Below are positions 47,739-57,589 of a stretch of 64,000 nucleotides of DNA, piece by piece. This stretch comes from Methylobacter sp. S3L5C (GTDB taxonomy: Bacteria > Pseudomonadota > Gammaproteobacteria > Methylococcales > Methylomonadaceae). The translations under genes were made by a program, and so were the position numbers. Below the pieces are notes generated by a model. The model was not told where the DNA came from. It made no database searches and saw nothing but the letters and a program-made list of their open reading frames with translations. How positions within the stretch are numbered: the first letter of the stretch is position 1; each line of letters begins with the position of its first letter. The stretch lies in assembly GCF_022788635.1 (NCBI RefSeq), contig NZ_CP076024.1:3472001-3536000 (forward strand). The letters are read 5' to 3'.

Positions 47739-49820
47739 TTACTGCGCGTTCAGCTCTTTTTTTAGTGAGATGTAAAGTTTGGTCGTAATAATCTCAGCAT
47801 TATGAAGGTCCGTCAAAGTCAAACTTAGTGATTCTTTCAACAAGTTATTCACAGTTTGTCGATTTAACCTGTCCAGCAGTTTCTGATTGGATTGGATTTT
47901 ATTTTTCATCCGATCTTCAGTCCACATCTGTAACTCTTTAAAAACTGTCAATACATTATCAAGAGCTTGCTTATCATCAAATATCTCATATAACCGTGAA
48001 TGTTCTATAGTTGACAGCACCTCAATCGATTTAGCAATCAACTTATACTGAGCTCGATAATATAAATACACTTCCTCCGGATCGGGCTGTTTAGGTTTCA
48101 GGAATAACGCTCTACGAAAAAAATTTATAAAAGGAAGATAAAACCAGTCGGTAAAATGCTCGTTAATGGCGATTAATTGCTTTTTCCCTTGCTCGACTCG
48201 GGCGACCTGAATTTCCAGCATATTAAGTATTTTCTTGTAACCGGCTTCGTTTATTTCACCACGCCGGAAAATTTCCTTCAGTTCCGCTTTCTCCAAACCA
48301 AGCACATACAGACGTAACATACCTTCGATAACATGAGAAGAATCGGCAAAGACTTGCCTGGATTCATCCACATGCTGATCATGCAAGGTACGGTAATAAA
48401 CAGATAGCGTCTTATGTTGATCTGCACTGATCTCTTTAGTGGCAAGCAAGTAATTTAGTTTATTCAACATGTCCAGATAAATGAGCGCCTTGGTTTTAAA
48501 GTAGCTCAATTTTTCATGAGAAGACAAAACATCAATTTTTAGCTTTCGAATAAAAAATCCGATGGTGGTGGCTTTAACCAAAAGCGAAAAATAGATACAA
48601 CCAATCGTAATAGCGGTAATAAAATCCTTTATTGAAAAAGGTAAAGTCCAATTCGGCAAGTTCAAATCATCAGGAATCAACAGCACCATCACTATAGCCA
48701 AGGCACCACGCAAACTACCCCACGCCATCAGTTTTTGCCAATTTTCTGGAATGCGTTCTTCCAATTTTAGGGTATTGACAACGGAAACTGACAGGTAAAC
48801 TGAAACAACCCGGGCAATTACGACCACCGAAATCATGACCATAATAGGTAAAAACGCAACCTTTAGCTCAATCGAGAGATTAGCGAACATTTTCCCCATT
48901 AGAATAAAGACCAGAGAATTTGCAACAAAGGCAAAATAACTCCAGAATTTATCCATATATTTTTCAACGCCGTGAGACATTTTAAAACGGCCAAAATTGC
49001 CCATGACCATTGACGAAATCGAGGTAGCAATAATAGAAGATAGATGTATTTCCTGACCCAGAATGACCAAGTGCTCGGAAATCAGTTCTGTAAGGATAAA
49101 AGTGAAATGAGCAACCAGCAAAGTCAGCGTTATTTCCAGGTGTTCATTACCACTGACCCATTGAATCAGTTTTGAAAACATAAGCCCCATTAACAGGCCA
49201 AATAACCCACCTCCGATCAACATAGTGGTGAAAGAAAAAATAGCCTGTTGTATCGTCGAATAGCCGGTATAACCGTGAGCAAATATATCGAGGAACACCA
49301 TAAACAAAGCGAAAGAAGTCGCATCATTAAACAAGCTCTCACCTTCAAAAATGAGGGTAAGCCGATGTGGAGCACCATAATCCTTAAATAAGGACAGAAC
49401 AGCGACCGGATCGGTTGAAGAAATAATGGCCCCAAACATTAATGTTACGAATATAGGTACATTCAGACCTATCTCGTGTAATGCCCATTGTCCAACAAAA
49501 CCAATAAAGACTGTGGATATCAGGAGCCCAAAAATAGCTAGAATACCCATGGAATATTTATTTTCTTTAATATTCCTTAATTTCATATTGTAGGCCGACT
49601 CAAAAATAAGAATAGGCAAAAAGACAAAAAATAACGATTCCGGTGTCAGCCGGAAACTATTAATAAAACTGAATGCCTTCATCTGGGAGAGTGGCACCAA
49701 TAAGGAGCCAGCTATGACCAATAATACGGTATAGGGCATCCGTGTTTTAATAGCGACTAAATTCACTATTAAAGCAATAAACAACAGTGTAAAAATGGAT
49801 AAAAATACATCAATATTCAT
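47739..49820 (-). CDS. NhaP/CPA1-type Na+/H+ antiporter with long cytoplasmic tail
   Basis: 693 residues. About 12 membrane segments (residues 1-410) with the CPA1 signature FGAIISSTDPVAVL and FEGESLFNDATS, whose adjacent Asn-Asp pair is typical of electroneutral exchangers. The following ~280 residues are soluble and helical; no RCK or cNMP domain is evident. It should exchange Na+ or K+ for H+. It is convergent with the Kef-type gene, so it is not in that operon but extends the ion-transport cluster. Confidence 0.88.
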   Translation of the reverse strand: MNIDVFLSIFTLLFIALIVNLVAIKTRMPYTVLLVIAGSLLVPLSQMKAFSFINSFRLTPESLFFVFLPILIFESAYNMKLRNIKENKYSMGILAIFGLLISTVFIGFVGQWALHEIGLNVPIFVTLMFGAIISSTDPVAVLSLFKDYGAPHRLTLIFEGESLFNDATSFALFMVFLDIFAHGYTGYSTIQQAIFSFTTMLIGGGLFGLLMGLMFSKLIQWVSGNEHLEITLTLLVAHFTFILTELISEHLVILGQEIHLSSIIATSISSMVMGNFGRFKMSHGVEKYMDKFWSYFAFVANSLVFILMGKMFANLSIELKVAFLPIMVMISVVVIARVVSVYLSVSVVNTLKLEERIPENWQKLMAWGSLRGALAIVMVLLIPDDLNLPNWTLPFSIKDFITAITIGCIYFSLLVKATTIGFFIRKLKIDVLSSHEKLSYFKTKALIYLDMLNKLNYLLATKEISADQHKTLSVYYRTLHDQHVDESRQVFADSSHVIEGMLRLYVLGLEKAELKEIFRRGEINEAGYKKILNMLEIQVARVEQGKKQLIAINEHFTDWFYLPFINFFRRALFLKPKQPDPEEVYLYYRAQYKLIAKSIEVLSTIEHSRLYEIFDDKQALDNVLTVFKELQMWTEDRMKNKIQSNQKLLDRLNRQTVNNLLKESLSLTLTDLHNAEIITTKLYISLKKELNAQ

Positions 49821-50529
49821 TTGTAACTCGCAAAATTATTATATTAGGTTCCATTATGTTGGACTTAGGGTCAGGTCGTCAAACCCACAAATTGCCTGAA
49901 AATTATTGGGATATGAACCCTTCTCTCTAATGTTTAAAATCATTTCACAGTAACGGCACAGCTTTCGTAGACATCAAACTTTCTAAACATTGAACAAAAA
50001 GATAAACGTCAAAAAAGAATGCGCCATAAGCCGCTAGTACCGCTTTCTGATTTATTGCTGACGTCAATTGAACTTAAACAGCGGACAAAGTTTTGGCCAA
50101 CTACCGCCTGCCACGCAGACGTGTTTAATATTGATGCTAGCAATCAGTCAGCGTTGATATATCAGGTAAAATTAGCGCTAAAAATTCGAAATTACTGATA
50201 TAGCATCTGACATAATCAAATTGACTGAGTAGCAAATTACTTGAAGTGCCTTATCAGGTTAAAAAATGTTAAAAGACTTTTGAATGACTATTTACTACAT
50301 GAAGTTGATGAATGTTATAAAAGCAGCTCGCGCTTATGAAAATATTTAATGGTTAACGTGAGGATTCTTCGTTGTTGAAACGTCTTATAATGGAACGAGC
50401 AATGCTGTTTACACTTACCAATCGTGTAAATGCAGGCTGTGAGATAATCCGGTTGACCTTAATCATTTTTTAATTTAATGAGTTTATACTTATAAAAGCT
50501 AACAAAACATACCTGTTTTTTTATTGCTA
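49821..50529. other. Long intergenic region
   Basis: About 700 nt of AT-rich DNA. Apart from the short frame at 50019-50198 and the promoter at 50530, I see no gene, repeat or RNA signature. Confidence 0.4.
50019..50198 (+). CDS. Possible small protein (59 aa)
   Basis: ATG frame reading MRHKPLVPLSDLLLTSIELK and on to a TGA. It has a normal amino-acid mix and no signal peptide, but only a weak upstream A-rich ribosome site. No family recognised; it may be a remnant. Confidence 0.2.
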   Translation: MRHKPLVPLSDLLLTSIELKQRTKFWPTTACHADVFNIDASNQSALIYQVKLALKIRNY

Positions 50530-50535
50530 TATAAT
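50530..50535 (+). promoter_or_regulatory. Candidate -10 box of the OmpH/Skp gene
   Basis: TATAAT lies 28 nt before the ATG at 50564. No convincing -35 box is seen at 17 nt. A GGAG ribosome site lies at 50548-50551. Confidence 0.4.
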
Positions 50536-50563
50536 CTCACTACAATCGGAGACATGTTTAACG

Positions 50564-51064
50564 ATGAAAACGAAAATCGCCCTATTTTTAGGACTGCTGT
50601 TTATGACCAATGTGAGTTTTGCTAATTTAAAGATTGGCATTGTTAATATGCCTGCCGTTCTTGAGAAAGCACCCCAAGCAGAAAAAGCCAAAAAACGTCT
50701 AGAACAAGAGTTTTCGCCGCGCGATAAGCAGTTGGTTGCTCAACAAAAAGAAATCGAAAGCATAGCGAAAAAAATATCTAAAGATGCTCCTGTGATGAGT
50801 AAATCCCAGCAAGCTAAATTAGAAAAAGATATTTCAATTAAAAAAAGAAATGCACAAAGAGCGCAACAGGAATTTAGCCAAGATTTTAATGCGCGTCGTA
50901 ATGAAGAACAGGGGAAATTACAAAGCCATATCGTTGAAGTTATCCGGAGTATAGCCAAAGATCAAAGCTTTGATTTATTACTCACCGATGGCGTTGTTTA
51001 TGCCGGTGAACAGATTGATGTCACGACTCAAGTTCAACAAAAATTAGCAGCCCAACCCAATTAA
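50564..51064 (+). CDS. OmpH/Skp-family periplasmic chaperone
   Basis: 166 residues: signal peptide (cut near SFA-NLK), then KIGIVNMPAVLEKAPQAEKAKKRLEQEF and a long Lys/Gln-rich helical hairpin (about 45-125), the tentacle of Skp/OmpH proteins. It binds unfolded outer-membrane proteins in the periplasm as a trimer. The usual partner bamA is not adjacent here, so this may be a second, stand-alone copy. Confidence 0.85.
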   Translation: MKTKIALFLGLLFMTNVSFANLKIGIVNMPAVLEKAPQAEKAKKRLEQEFSPRDKQLVAQQKEIESIAKKISKDAPVMSKSQQAKLEKDISIKKRNAQRAQQEFSQDFNARRNEEQGKLQSHIVEVIRSIAKDQSFDLLLTDGVVYAGEQIDVTTQVQQKLAAQPN

Positions 51065-51141
51065 CTGATGTTTACCGTCAGCCCTTGAGACCCACAGATT
51101 CAGTAAACCTGGGGGATCATCCACTTCGTTAGCTACTACAT

Positions 51142-51375
51142 TCATAAAATGACTTGATAGCCTTTTTTCTGTTTGGCTGCGCATAATTTTTGTCCCGCTA
51201 GCTGTGCTTCCGTCTCGGTATCGAACCAATCCTTCCGAACAGTTCCTGGTGAACCTGCCCTGCCCCACTCTTTAACCAGCGACCAGTCATCAAAAAGGCC
51301 TGGCATTATAAATAACTGATAAAACCGGTGTAGATTTTTGTCCGGGTCATGTCTTTCCAGGTAAATATGTTTCAT
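51142..51375 (-). CDS. Small WGR-domain protein
   Basis: 77 residues, essentially a single WGR domain: WSLVKEWGRAGSPGTVRKDW, then the FDTETEAQLAGQKLCAAK helix. A strong GAGGTGA ribosome site precedes the ATG at 51375. Lone WGR proteins occur next to mobile DNA and are thought to bind nucleic acid; the role here is unknown. Confidence 0.8.
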   Translation of the reverse strand: MKHIYLERHDPDKNLHRFYQLFIMPGLFDDWSLVKEWGRAGSPGTVRKDWFDTETEAQLAGQKLCAAKQKKGYQVIL

Positions 51376-51410
51376 GGCTCACCTCTGTTTTTAGTACGTT
51401 GTGTCGTGAA

Positions 51411-51827
51411 TCAACTGTCGTAGGTTTTTAATAAGGTATAGATGGTTTGCCGGGTGACGTTAAAATGTCGGGCAATCGCTATCTTGGTAGCGCCCCCGTT
51501 AAACATCGCCAGGGCCATGTCTTTATTCAGTTCATTGAATGCTTTTGGCCGACCAAATTTTGTACCTTTGTTTTTGGCGGCCGCCAGTCCGGCTTTAACT
51601 CGCTCCCGAATCAAGCCGCGCTCGAATTCAGCGAGTGAGCCAAAAATATGAAAGATCAGTTTGCCAGTCGGAGAGGTGGTATCGATATTTTCCGTCAGTG
51701 ATTGAAAACCAATCTCGCGATTTTCGAGATCCGCGATCACTTCAATTAAATGTTGTAAACTTAGGCCCAGACGATCCAGTTTCCAGACAATTAAACTATC
51801 CCCTGTCCTGAGCGATTTTAGAATAGC
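51411..51827 (-). pseudogene. Truncated serine resolvase/invertase
   Basis: The frame is open from 51827 and reads SLRTGDSLIVWKLDRLGLSL, then IDTTSPTGKLIFHIFGSLAEFE and the C-terminal helix-turn-helix (IARHFNVTRQTIYTLL). These are the second half of the catalytic domain and the DNA-binding tail of a Tn3/Gin-type recombinase. The N-terminal part with the catalytic serine is missing, so it should be inactive. Confidence 0.8.
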
Positions 51828-52277
51828 TCATTTACTCAAGCATCCCAAGCAGTTACAGGCAAGCACAAAGATTATTTCCTGACCTGGAATTTAGTGATTG
51901 CTCTTGTTAACTTACGCTATGACTGTATTTAGGAAGGATGTTTATTGTAGATTTCAATAGCAGAAAGCATTGCTGCGATTGATTTTTCCAACATTAGCCA
52001 AGATCTGGATTTCATCCTGTTCTTTTATAAAATGTTAATAAATTATTTATCAAAGACTAAATAACATAGACTATTTATATAATTTTTAGGTAAAAATAGC
52101 TGTTAACGGTAATTTATACCGATAGTTGAGCAACCGAGCCGAGTGCATTCCAATGATTAAAAAGGTATCATTGCAGCCAGTACTGTTTTTTCCTTCCTGA
52201 CGTTTACGATCGGCAAGATGCCGTTAAAGCAGATCGTTTATGGAGCTTGTCGCCCCGTCATTCAACAAAAAGAGCAC
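51828..52277. other. Region upstream of hsdM
   Basis: 450 nt with no recognised gene; it carries the cut edge of the resolvase and the promoter region of hsdM. In-frame sequence before 52278 lacks similarity to known HsdM starts. Confidence 0.35.
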
Positions 52278-54629
52278 ATGGATCACTCTACACATAATAA
52301 AATTGTCAGCTTTATCTGGTCAATCGCAGACGACTGCCTTAGGGATGTTTTTGTACGCGGCAAGTATCGCGATGTCATTCTGCCGATGTTCGTCTTGCGG
52401 CGTTTGGACTGTTTATTAGAGCCAAGCAAAGCAGCTGTACTCGAAGAAATTCGCTTTCAGCATGATGACGCCGACATGGCCGATCTTGATCCCCACGGCC
52501 TTCGCGATGCTTCCGGCTATGTGTTTTACAATACCTCCCGCTTTACGTTAAAAACCCTGCTTGGCAATCATTCCCAGTTGGAAGCCAATCTCAAGAACTA
52601 TCTGGACGGCTTCTCGGATAACGTAAAGGAAATAATCGACAAATTTGATTTACGCAACCAGATTCGCAAGATGCAGCAATCTGATGTGTTGCACGATGTG
52701 ATTGAAAAATTTGTCTCCGAAGAGATCAATCTCAGTCCGGATGATCGTAAAGGGCCTGATGGCCGCACGCTGACCGGCTTATCCAACCTTGGCATGGGCT
52801 ATGTGTTCGAAGAGCTGATCCGTAAGTTCAACGAAGAAAATAACGAAGAGGCCGGCGAGCATTTCACGCCGCGCGAAGTTATTAAATTGATGACAAATTT
52901 GGTCTTCATTCAGGTTAAAGATCAGCTACCGAATCCACTGACAATCTACGACCCGGCTTGCGGTAGCGGCGGCATGCTCACCGAGTCGCAGGACTTCATC
53001 ACCGACCCTGAAGGCGAAATCAAAGCCAAAGTCGGCGTGTACCTGTACGGCAAAGAGATCAACCCGGAAACTTACGCCATCTGTAAATCCGATATGATGA
53101 TCAAGGGCAACGATCCCGAGAACATCCGCTTTGGCTCCACGTTGGCGACTAACGACTTCTCGGGCAAACGCTTTGACTTTATGTTGACCAATCCACCCTA
53201 TGGAAAATCATGGTCCAGCGAGCAACGACATATTCTGGATGGTAAAGATGTTGTGGATCAGCGTTTTGAAGTTGAACTTAGCGATTTTCGCAATGGCGAC
53301 GCCAAAAAAGAACGCGCCATACCCCGTTCGTCAGATGGTCAGCTGCTATTTCTGATGGAAATGGTAGACAAGATGAAGCGTCGCACCGACAGCCCGTTGG
53401 GCTCACGTATTGCCTCGGTTCATAACGGGTCGGCGCTCTTCACCGGTGACGCGGGCAGCGGCGAAAGCAACATCCGCCGTCATATCATCGAGAACGACTA
53501 TCTTGAAGCTATTATCCAACTGCCCAATAACCTCTTCTATAACACCGGAATCACCACTTACGTCTGGGTACTGTCGAATCACAAGGCTAAGCAACGCCAA
53601 GGCAAAGTTCAGTTGATCGACGCTTCAAATCTGTATCAGAAGCTACGCAAAAACCTTGGCGCAAAAAACTGCGAGTTTAGCGAGGATCATATCAGCCAGA
53701 TTACCCGGCTTTATCTCGATATACCCAATGAAGGTATATCCAAAGTTTTTAGTAATCGTGATTTCGGCTACTACAAAGTCACCATAGATAGGCCCTTGCG
53801 GCTTGCGGCACAATTTAACGCCGAACGTATCGTCACTCTCCGGTTCACACCGGGTATGCAGGAAATCATGGAATGGGCCTACGGTAAATACGGCGAAGAA
53901 GTCTACGCCGACCTGAAACCCCATGCCAAAGCTATCGAAACGCATCTGGAGCACGAGGAAATAACCCTCTCTCCCAAGAATCGCAAAGAGCTGGTTTCTG
54001 AGGCAACCTGGTGCGCACAGCGAAACATTATGCAGGCAGCGCAACAAATCGCCGAAAAAATAGGTACTGATGAGCATCTGGACTTTAATCAATTTGAGGC
54101 GCAGGTAGACGATGCCATCAAGGCTTTGGGCTTGAAGCTATCGGCTCAAGAACGCAAGCAAATCATCAATGCGGTGAGCTGGCGTGACGAGCGTGCCGCC
54201 AAAGTGATCAAAAAACTGCATAAGCTCAGTGGTTCAAAGCTACGCGATTTAGAAGAAGATCTGAAAACCACAAATGACAAACTGATCGACTATGGCTACT
54301 GGCCGACCAATAAGGCGGGCGACTATATTGAATACGAAGCTGACAGCGAACTGCGTGACACCGAAAATATACCGTTGGCTAACAATGCCGAAACGTCAAC
54401 TTCCAGTATTATCCATGACTACTTCATGCTGGAAGTGCGCCCACATGTTGATGACGCCTGGATCACGCTGAACAAAACCGTAATTGGCTATGAAATCAGT
54501 TTCAACAAATACTTCTACCGGCATAAACCGCTACGTAGTTTGCAAGAAGTCACTCAGGAAATTCTGACACTGGAAGCTGAGACCGATGGTTTATTGAAAC
54601 AATTGGTCAGTTTTGTTGAGGCCGTCTAA
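52278..54629 (+). CDS. hsdM: Type I restriction-modification methyltransferase subunit
   Basis: The ATG at 52278 opens the known HsdM N-terminus (MDHSTHNKIVSFIWSIADDC); an upstream in-frame extension to 52218 is unlikely. 783 residues: HsdM N-terminal helical domain, then the N6-adenine methylase core with SAM site DPACGSGGM (about nt 52951) and catalytic NPPYGKSW (about nt 53190). A long C-terminal helical region (residues 540-780) extends beyond the core, longer than classic HsdM. It methylates adenine in a sequence set by HsdS. Its stop overlaps the hsdS start (TAATG). No hsdR lies in the window. Confidence 0.92.
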   Translation: MDHSTHNKIVSFIWSIADDCLRDVFVRGKYRDVILPMFVLRRLDCLLEPSKAAVLEEIRFQHDDADMADLDPHGLRDASGYVFYNTSRFTLKTLLGNHSQLEANLKNYLDGFSDNVKEIIDKFDLRNQIRKMQQSDVLHDVIEKFVSEEINLSPDDRKGPDGRTLTGLSNLGMGYVFEELIRKFNEENNEEAGEHFTPREVIKLMTNLVFIQVKDQLPNPLTIYDPACGSGGMLTESQDFITDPEGEIKAKVGVYLYGKEINPETYAICKSDMMIKGNDPENIRFGSTLATNDFSGKRFDFMLTNPPYGKSWSSEQRHILDGKDVVDQRFEVELSDFRNGDAKKERAIPRSSDGQLLFLMEMVDKMKRRTDSPLGSRIASVHNGSALFTGDAGSGESNIRRHIIENDYLEAIIQLPNNLFYNTGITTYVWVLSNHKAKQRQGKVQLIDASNLYQKLRKNLGAKNCEFSEDHISQITRLYLDIPNEGISKVFSNRDFGYYKVTIDRPLRLAAQFNAERIVTLRFTPGMQEIMEWAYGKYGEEVYADLKPHAKAIETHLEHEEITLSPKNRKELVSEATWCAQRNIMQAAQQIAEKIGTDEHLDFNQFEAQVDDAIKALGLKLSAQERKQIINAVSWRDERAAKVIKKLHKLSGSKLRDLEEDLKTTNDKLIDYGYWPTNKAGDYIEYEADSELRDTENIPLANNAETSTSSIIHDYFMLEVRPHVDDAWITLNKTVIGYEISFNKYFYRHKPLRSLQEVTQEILTLEAETDGLLKQLVSFVEAV

Positions 54630-54979
54630 TGCAGCGGTATGAAAGCTACAAACCGAGTGGCGTTGAGTGGTTAGGAGATATTCCGGATCATTAGAAAACA
54701 AGGCAATTACGATGGTTAATTGATTTTGTAGAGCGCGGCACAGCTCCATCGTATGCTGATAACGGAATATTGGTAATTAACCAAGCGTGCTTGAGTACCT
54801 ATGAATTAAACTTGAGCAAAGCAAAATATCACTTTTCAAAGAAAGATTTTCGTAAGTCCCGAGGACTTCTTAAAAAAGGAGATATACTAATCGCTTCTAC
54901 AGGACGTGGTGTACTTGGGAAATGTTGCTTTGTCAATTCTGAAGTCGAAGGTTTTGTTGACTCTCATGTGAGAGTGTAA
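54629..54979 (+). pseudogene. hsdS: hsdS specificity subunit, broken
   Basis: The start overlaps hsdM by one base. It reads YKPSGVEWLGDIPDH, then an in-frame TAG (54692-54694) where family members have Trp (IPDHW). After the stop the frame goes on to KKGDILIASTGRGVLGKCCF and VDSHVRV, the conserved end of the first target-recognition domain. There the IS256 begins. So only part of one recognition domain is left, and the M subunit has no partner here. Confidence 0.85.
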
Positions 54980-55624
54980 ATAATTTCGTGTAACTGCTTA
55001 TTTTCAGCATAATAAAATTCCCTTAGGAGGAATGAAAATGAGCAATATCATCAACGACCCAGCTTTAATTTCAGCAATTCAGGATTTGGCACGCGGTATT
55101 AAATCAGAGGCTGACTTATCTTCGTTAACCAGAGAGCTACTTAAAATCACCGTAGAAGCCTCGCTTAATGCCGAAATGGAGGCTCATTTGGGCTACCCCA
55201 AGCATTCGCCTACGGGGCATAACTCCGGTAACAGTCGGAATGGTTATGGCAGCAAATCACTTAAAGGCGATCATGGCGTACTTGAGATTGAAACGCCCAG
55301 AGACCGCAACGGCACCTTTGAGCCTCAATTTGTGCGTAAAAATCAAACACGGTTAACGCATTTCGACGACAAAATCCTGACCTTATATGCAAAGGGTATG
55401 ACGACACGGGACATTGTTGATACCTTTGAAGAAATGTACGGTGCGACTATTTCTGCCACGCAGGTTTCAAATATCACCGAAGCCGTTATGGAAAAAATCA
55501 TTGAATGGCAAGCCAGGCCACTTGATGAGATCTATCCCATCATCTATCTCGATTGTATCGTGGTGAAAATCAAGCAGGATAAGCGCGTCATTAACAAGGC
55601 TATTTATGTGGCACTAGTACTCAG

Positions 55625-56760
55625 TCAATCTGATAATGTCGGATAAAGTTTCTTCAGTTTTATCCGTGCATCCTCCGTGGTAAACCGCCATTTCATAGGC
55701 CGAGCAATAGTATTTCTTTTTTCTTGCCACGCTAAAATTTCTGTTTTTAACATTTCTTGATCTGGAATGCGGCGATCCATACATTGCCGTGACAGGATGC
55801 TTAATTCTATCTCGGCCATATTTAACCAACTGCCATGCTTGGGCGTGTAGTGTATTTCTAGTTTTTCAAGAATTCTTCTCGCCTCTTTTGGCTCAAATGC
55901 CTTATATAAAGAGGCACCAGTATGGGTATTCAGATTATCCATAACCAGGGTAATACGTTTAGCCTGCGGGTAATGGACATCAACCAGGTTACGAATTTGA
56001 TGCGCCCAATCAATGGCCGTTCTTTGATCGGTTACCTCAACAAACCGTTTGCCCTGCAAGGGTTCAAAAAACATAAAAATATTGCTCACTCCATTACGCT
56101 CATATTCCGTGTCGTACCGAGCGACCGTGCCAGGCTTTGCCGGTATTGGTGTTCGCGTGTCTTTAATCTGTTGCTTGCTGCTTTCATCCATGCAAATCAG
56201 TGGTTGCGCTTCATCATAAGGTCGCTTGTAAACCTCAAGCGTATCTTCCATAGCACAAACAAACTCAGCATTTTTTTTAGCCGGAATACACCACTCTTTA
56301 TTTTGCCAGGGTTTTAATTCGTTTTTTTTAAGGTTTGCCGGATAGTTTCATGCGATACACTTTCAATATAACCCAGCTCAACCATCTGCTGTCCAAGTAA
56401 ACGTAATGTCCAGCGACTACGCCCTTCAGGTGCATCGCCACAACTTAACGCGATCAAACGGGCTTCATTCTCTCCATCAATAGTACGACTTCTAACCCGA
56501 ATTGACTTTGCCCGGTTTAAAGCCGATTCCAAGCCTTCTTGAACCAGTCGCTCCCGGACTCGTTCAACGGTACGTCTTGAAATACCAAAAGCTTCACTTA
56601 TTGGCCGGTCCAGCCATTTTTCTCCTAACTCGCTAACATCCGCTTTCAGCAGTATTTCAGCGTGTAACCTTTTATGAGCGGCCACTTTTCCGGTATGAAT
56701 CAAACTTCCCAAATAAGCGCGTTCATCTTCCGTTAGTCGTACTATGTATTTCTTTTTCAA
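55625..56760 (-). CDS. IS630 transposase, two frames joined by -1 frameshifting
   Basis: The first frame (56760 to 56314) holds the paired helix-turn-helix part (PISEAFGISRRTVERVRERL). The second frame (to 55625) holds the catalytic core: CMDESSKQQ, VMDNLNTHTG and HGSWLNMAEIEL. A run of eight A at 56322-56329 lies at the end of frame one; slipping one base back leads directly into ELKPWQNKEWCIPAKKN, and on to the second frame, giving a full transposase of about 370 residues. The slip is inferred from the sequence only. Confidence 0.8.
56322..56329 (-). promoter_or_regulatory. Slippery A8 frameshift site
   Basis: Eight consecutive A residues on the coding strand, 12 nt before the frame-one stop. 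A-runs of this kind support -1 slippage in IS630-like elements. Confidence 0.6.
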
Positions 56761-57516
56761 TGGTGTTTATTAATGGCAATGTAAAGACATTATATGGGGG
56801 CTATCATTCGACATATCAACGCTGACTGAGTACTAGGCGTGAATATGGCAGGCCAGAAGGAGTTATTAGGGCTTTGGTTATCCGAAAATGAAGGCGCCAA
56901 GTTTTGGCTTTCGGTACTGACTGAGCTTAAGAATCGAGGCATCAAGGATGTTTTTGTCGCCTGCGTGGATGGCTTGACTGGATTTCCGGATGCTATCGGC
57001 GCGGTCTTTCCTAAAACGCAGGTTCAGCTCTGTATTGTCCACATGGTCCGGAACTCATTACGTTTCGTTTCTTGGAAAGACCGAAAACTGATTGCAATAG
57101 ATCTCAAGAAAATCTACCAATCGATCACGGTTGAAGAAGCCGAAATGGAGCTCGAAGCCTTTGCAAGGACGTGGGATAATCAATATCCATCAATCAGCCA
57201 ATCCTGGCGTCATCACTGGCCTAACTTGATTGCTTTCTTTGATTATCCTAATGAAATAAGAAAGATAATTTATACTACCAATGCCATTGAATCCGTGAAC
57301 AGCGTGATTAGAAAGGCGACCAACGCCAGGAAAATATTTCCCAATGATCAATCTGCAATGAAAGTGGTTTATCTGGCAATAGAGAATGCCTCAAAAAAAT
57401 GGTCCATGCCATTACGAGATTGGAAACCGGCTATTAATCAGTTTATGATTATGTACGAAGACAGGATACTTAATTTTAATTAGAGGCAGTTTACACAGAT
57501 TTTCTTACGCCCTCTC

Positions 57517-57586
57517 CATACGGGATGATGACCCACAGCATTAACAGCAACAACCACGACGTTTTATTAACATGGGTTAACTTCAT
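57517..57586 (-). pseudogene. trbC: 5' stub of trbC
   Basis: A frame starting 3 nt after the trbB stop, with GGAG ribosome site, reads MKLTHVNKTSWLLLLMLWVI, a hydrophobic start like the signal segment of conjugation pilin TrbC. The IS256 right end cuts it after ~24 codons. The call rests mainly on its place after trbB. Confidence 0.5.
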
Positions 57587-57589
57587 TTT

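Larger units (their letters stand above)
55617..56833 (-). mobile_element. IS630-family element with TA duplication
   Basis: GTACTCAGTCA at the left end is the exact inverse of TGACTGAGTAC at the right end (11 bp). TA flanks both ends (55615-55616 and 56834-56835), the standard target duplication for IS630/Tc1-type elements. It appears complete. Confidence 0.9.
55038..57483 (+). pseudogene. IS256 transposase interrupted by an IS630
   Basis: AGGAGG (55025-55030) sits 7 nt before the ATG at 55038. The N-terminal half runs to 55616; the C-terminal half resumes at 56836. With the IS630 and one TA removed, the frame is exactly continuous (YVAL-GVNMAGQKELLGLW) for about 409 residues. The DDE residues are in YLDCIVVK, ACVDGLTGFPDA and TTNAIESVNSVIRK. 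It is a mutator-type (MuDR-like) transposase, dead only because of the insertion. Confidence 0.9.
54970..57516 (+). mobile_element. IS256-family element, split by an IS630
   Basis: Ends match as imperfect inverted repeats: GAGAGTGTAAATAATTTCGT on the left and, read inward, GAGAGGGCGTAAGAAAATCT on the right, each followed by GTGTAA(A)CTGC. The left end lies in hsdS and the right end in trbC, so the flanks were two different genes (or the element sits at a deletion joint). Coordinates are approximate to a few bases. Confidence 0.8.

Noticed and set aside
52218-52277. Longer hsdM start
   Set aside because: The added residues do not resemble HsdM; the ATG at 52278 opens the conserved N-terminus.
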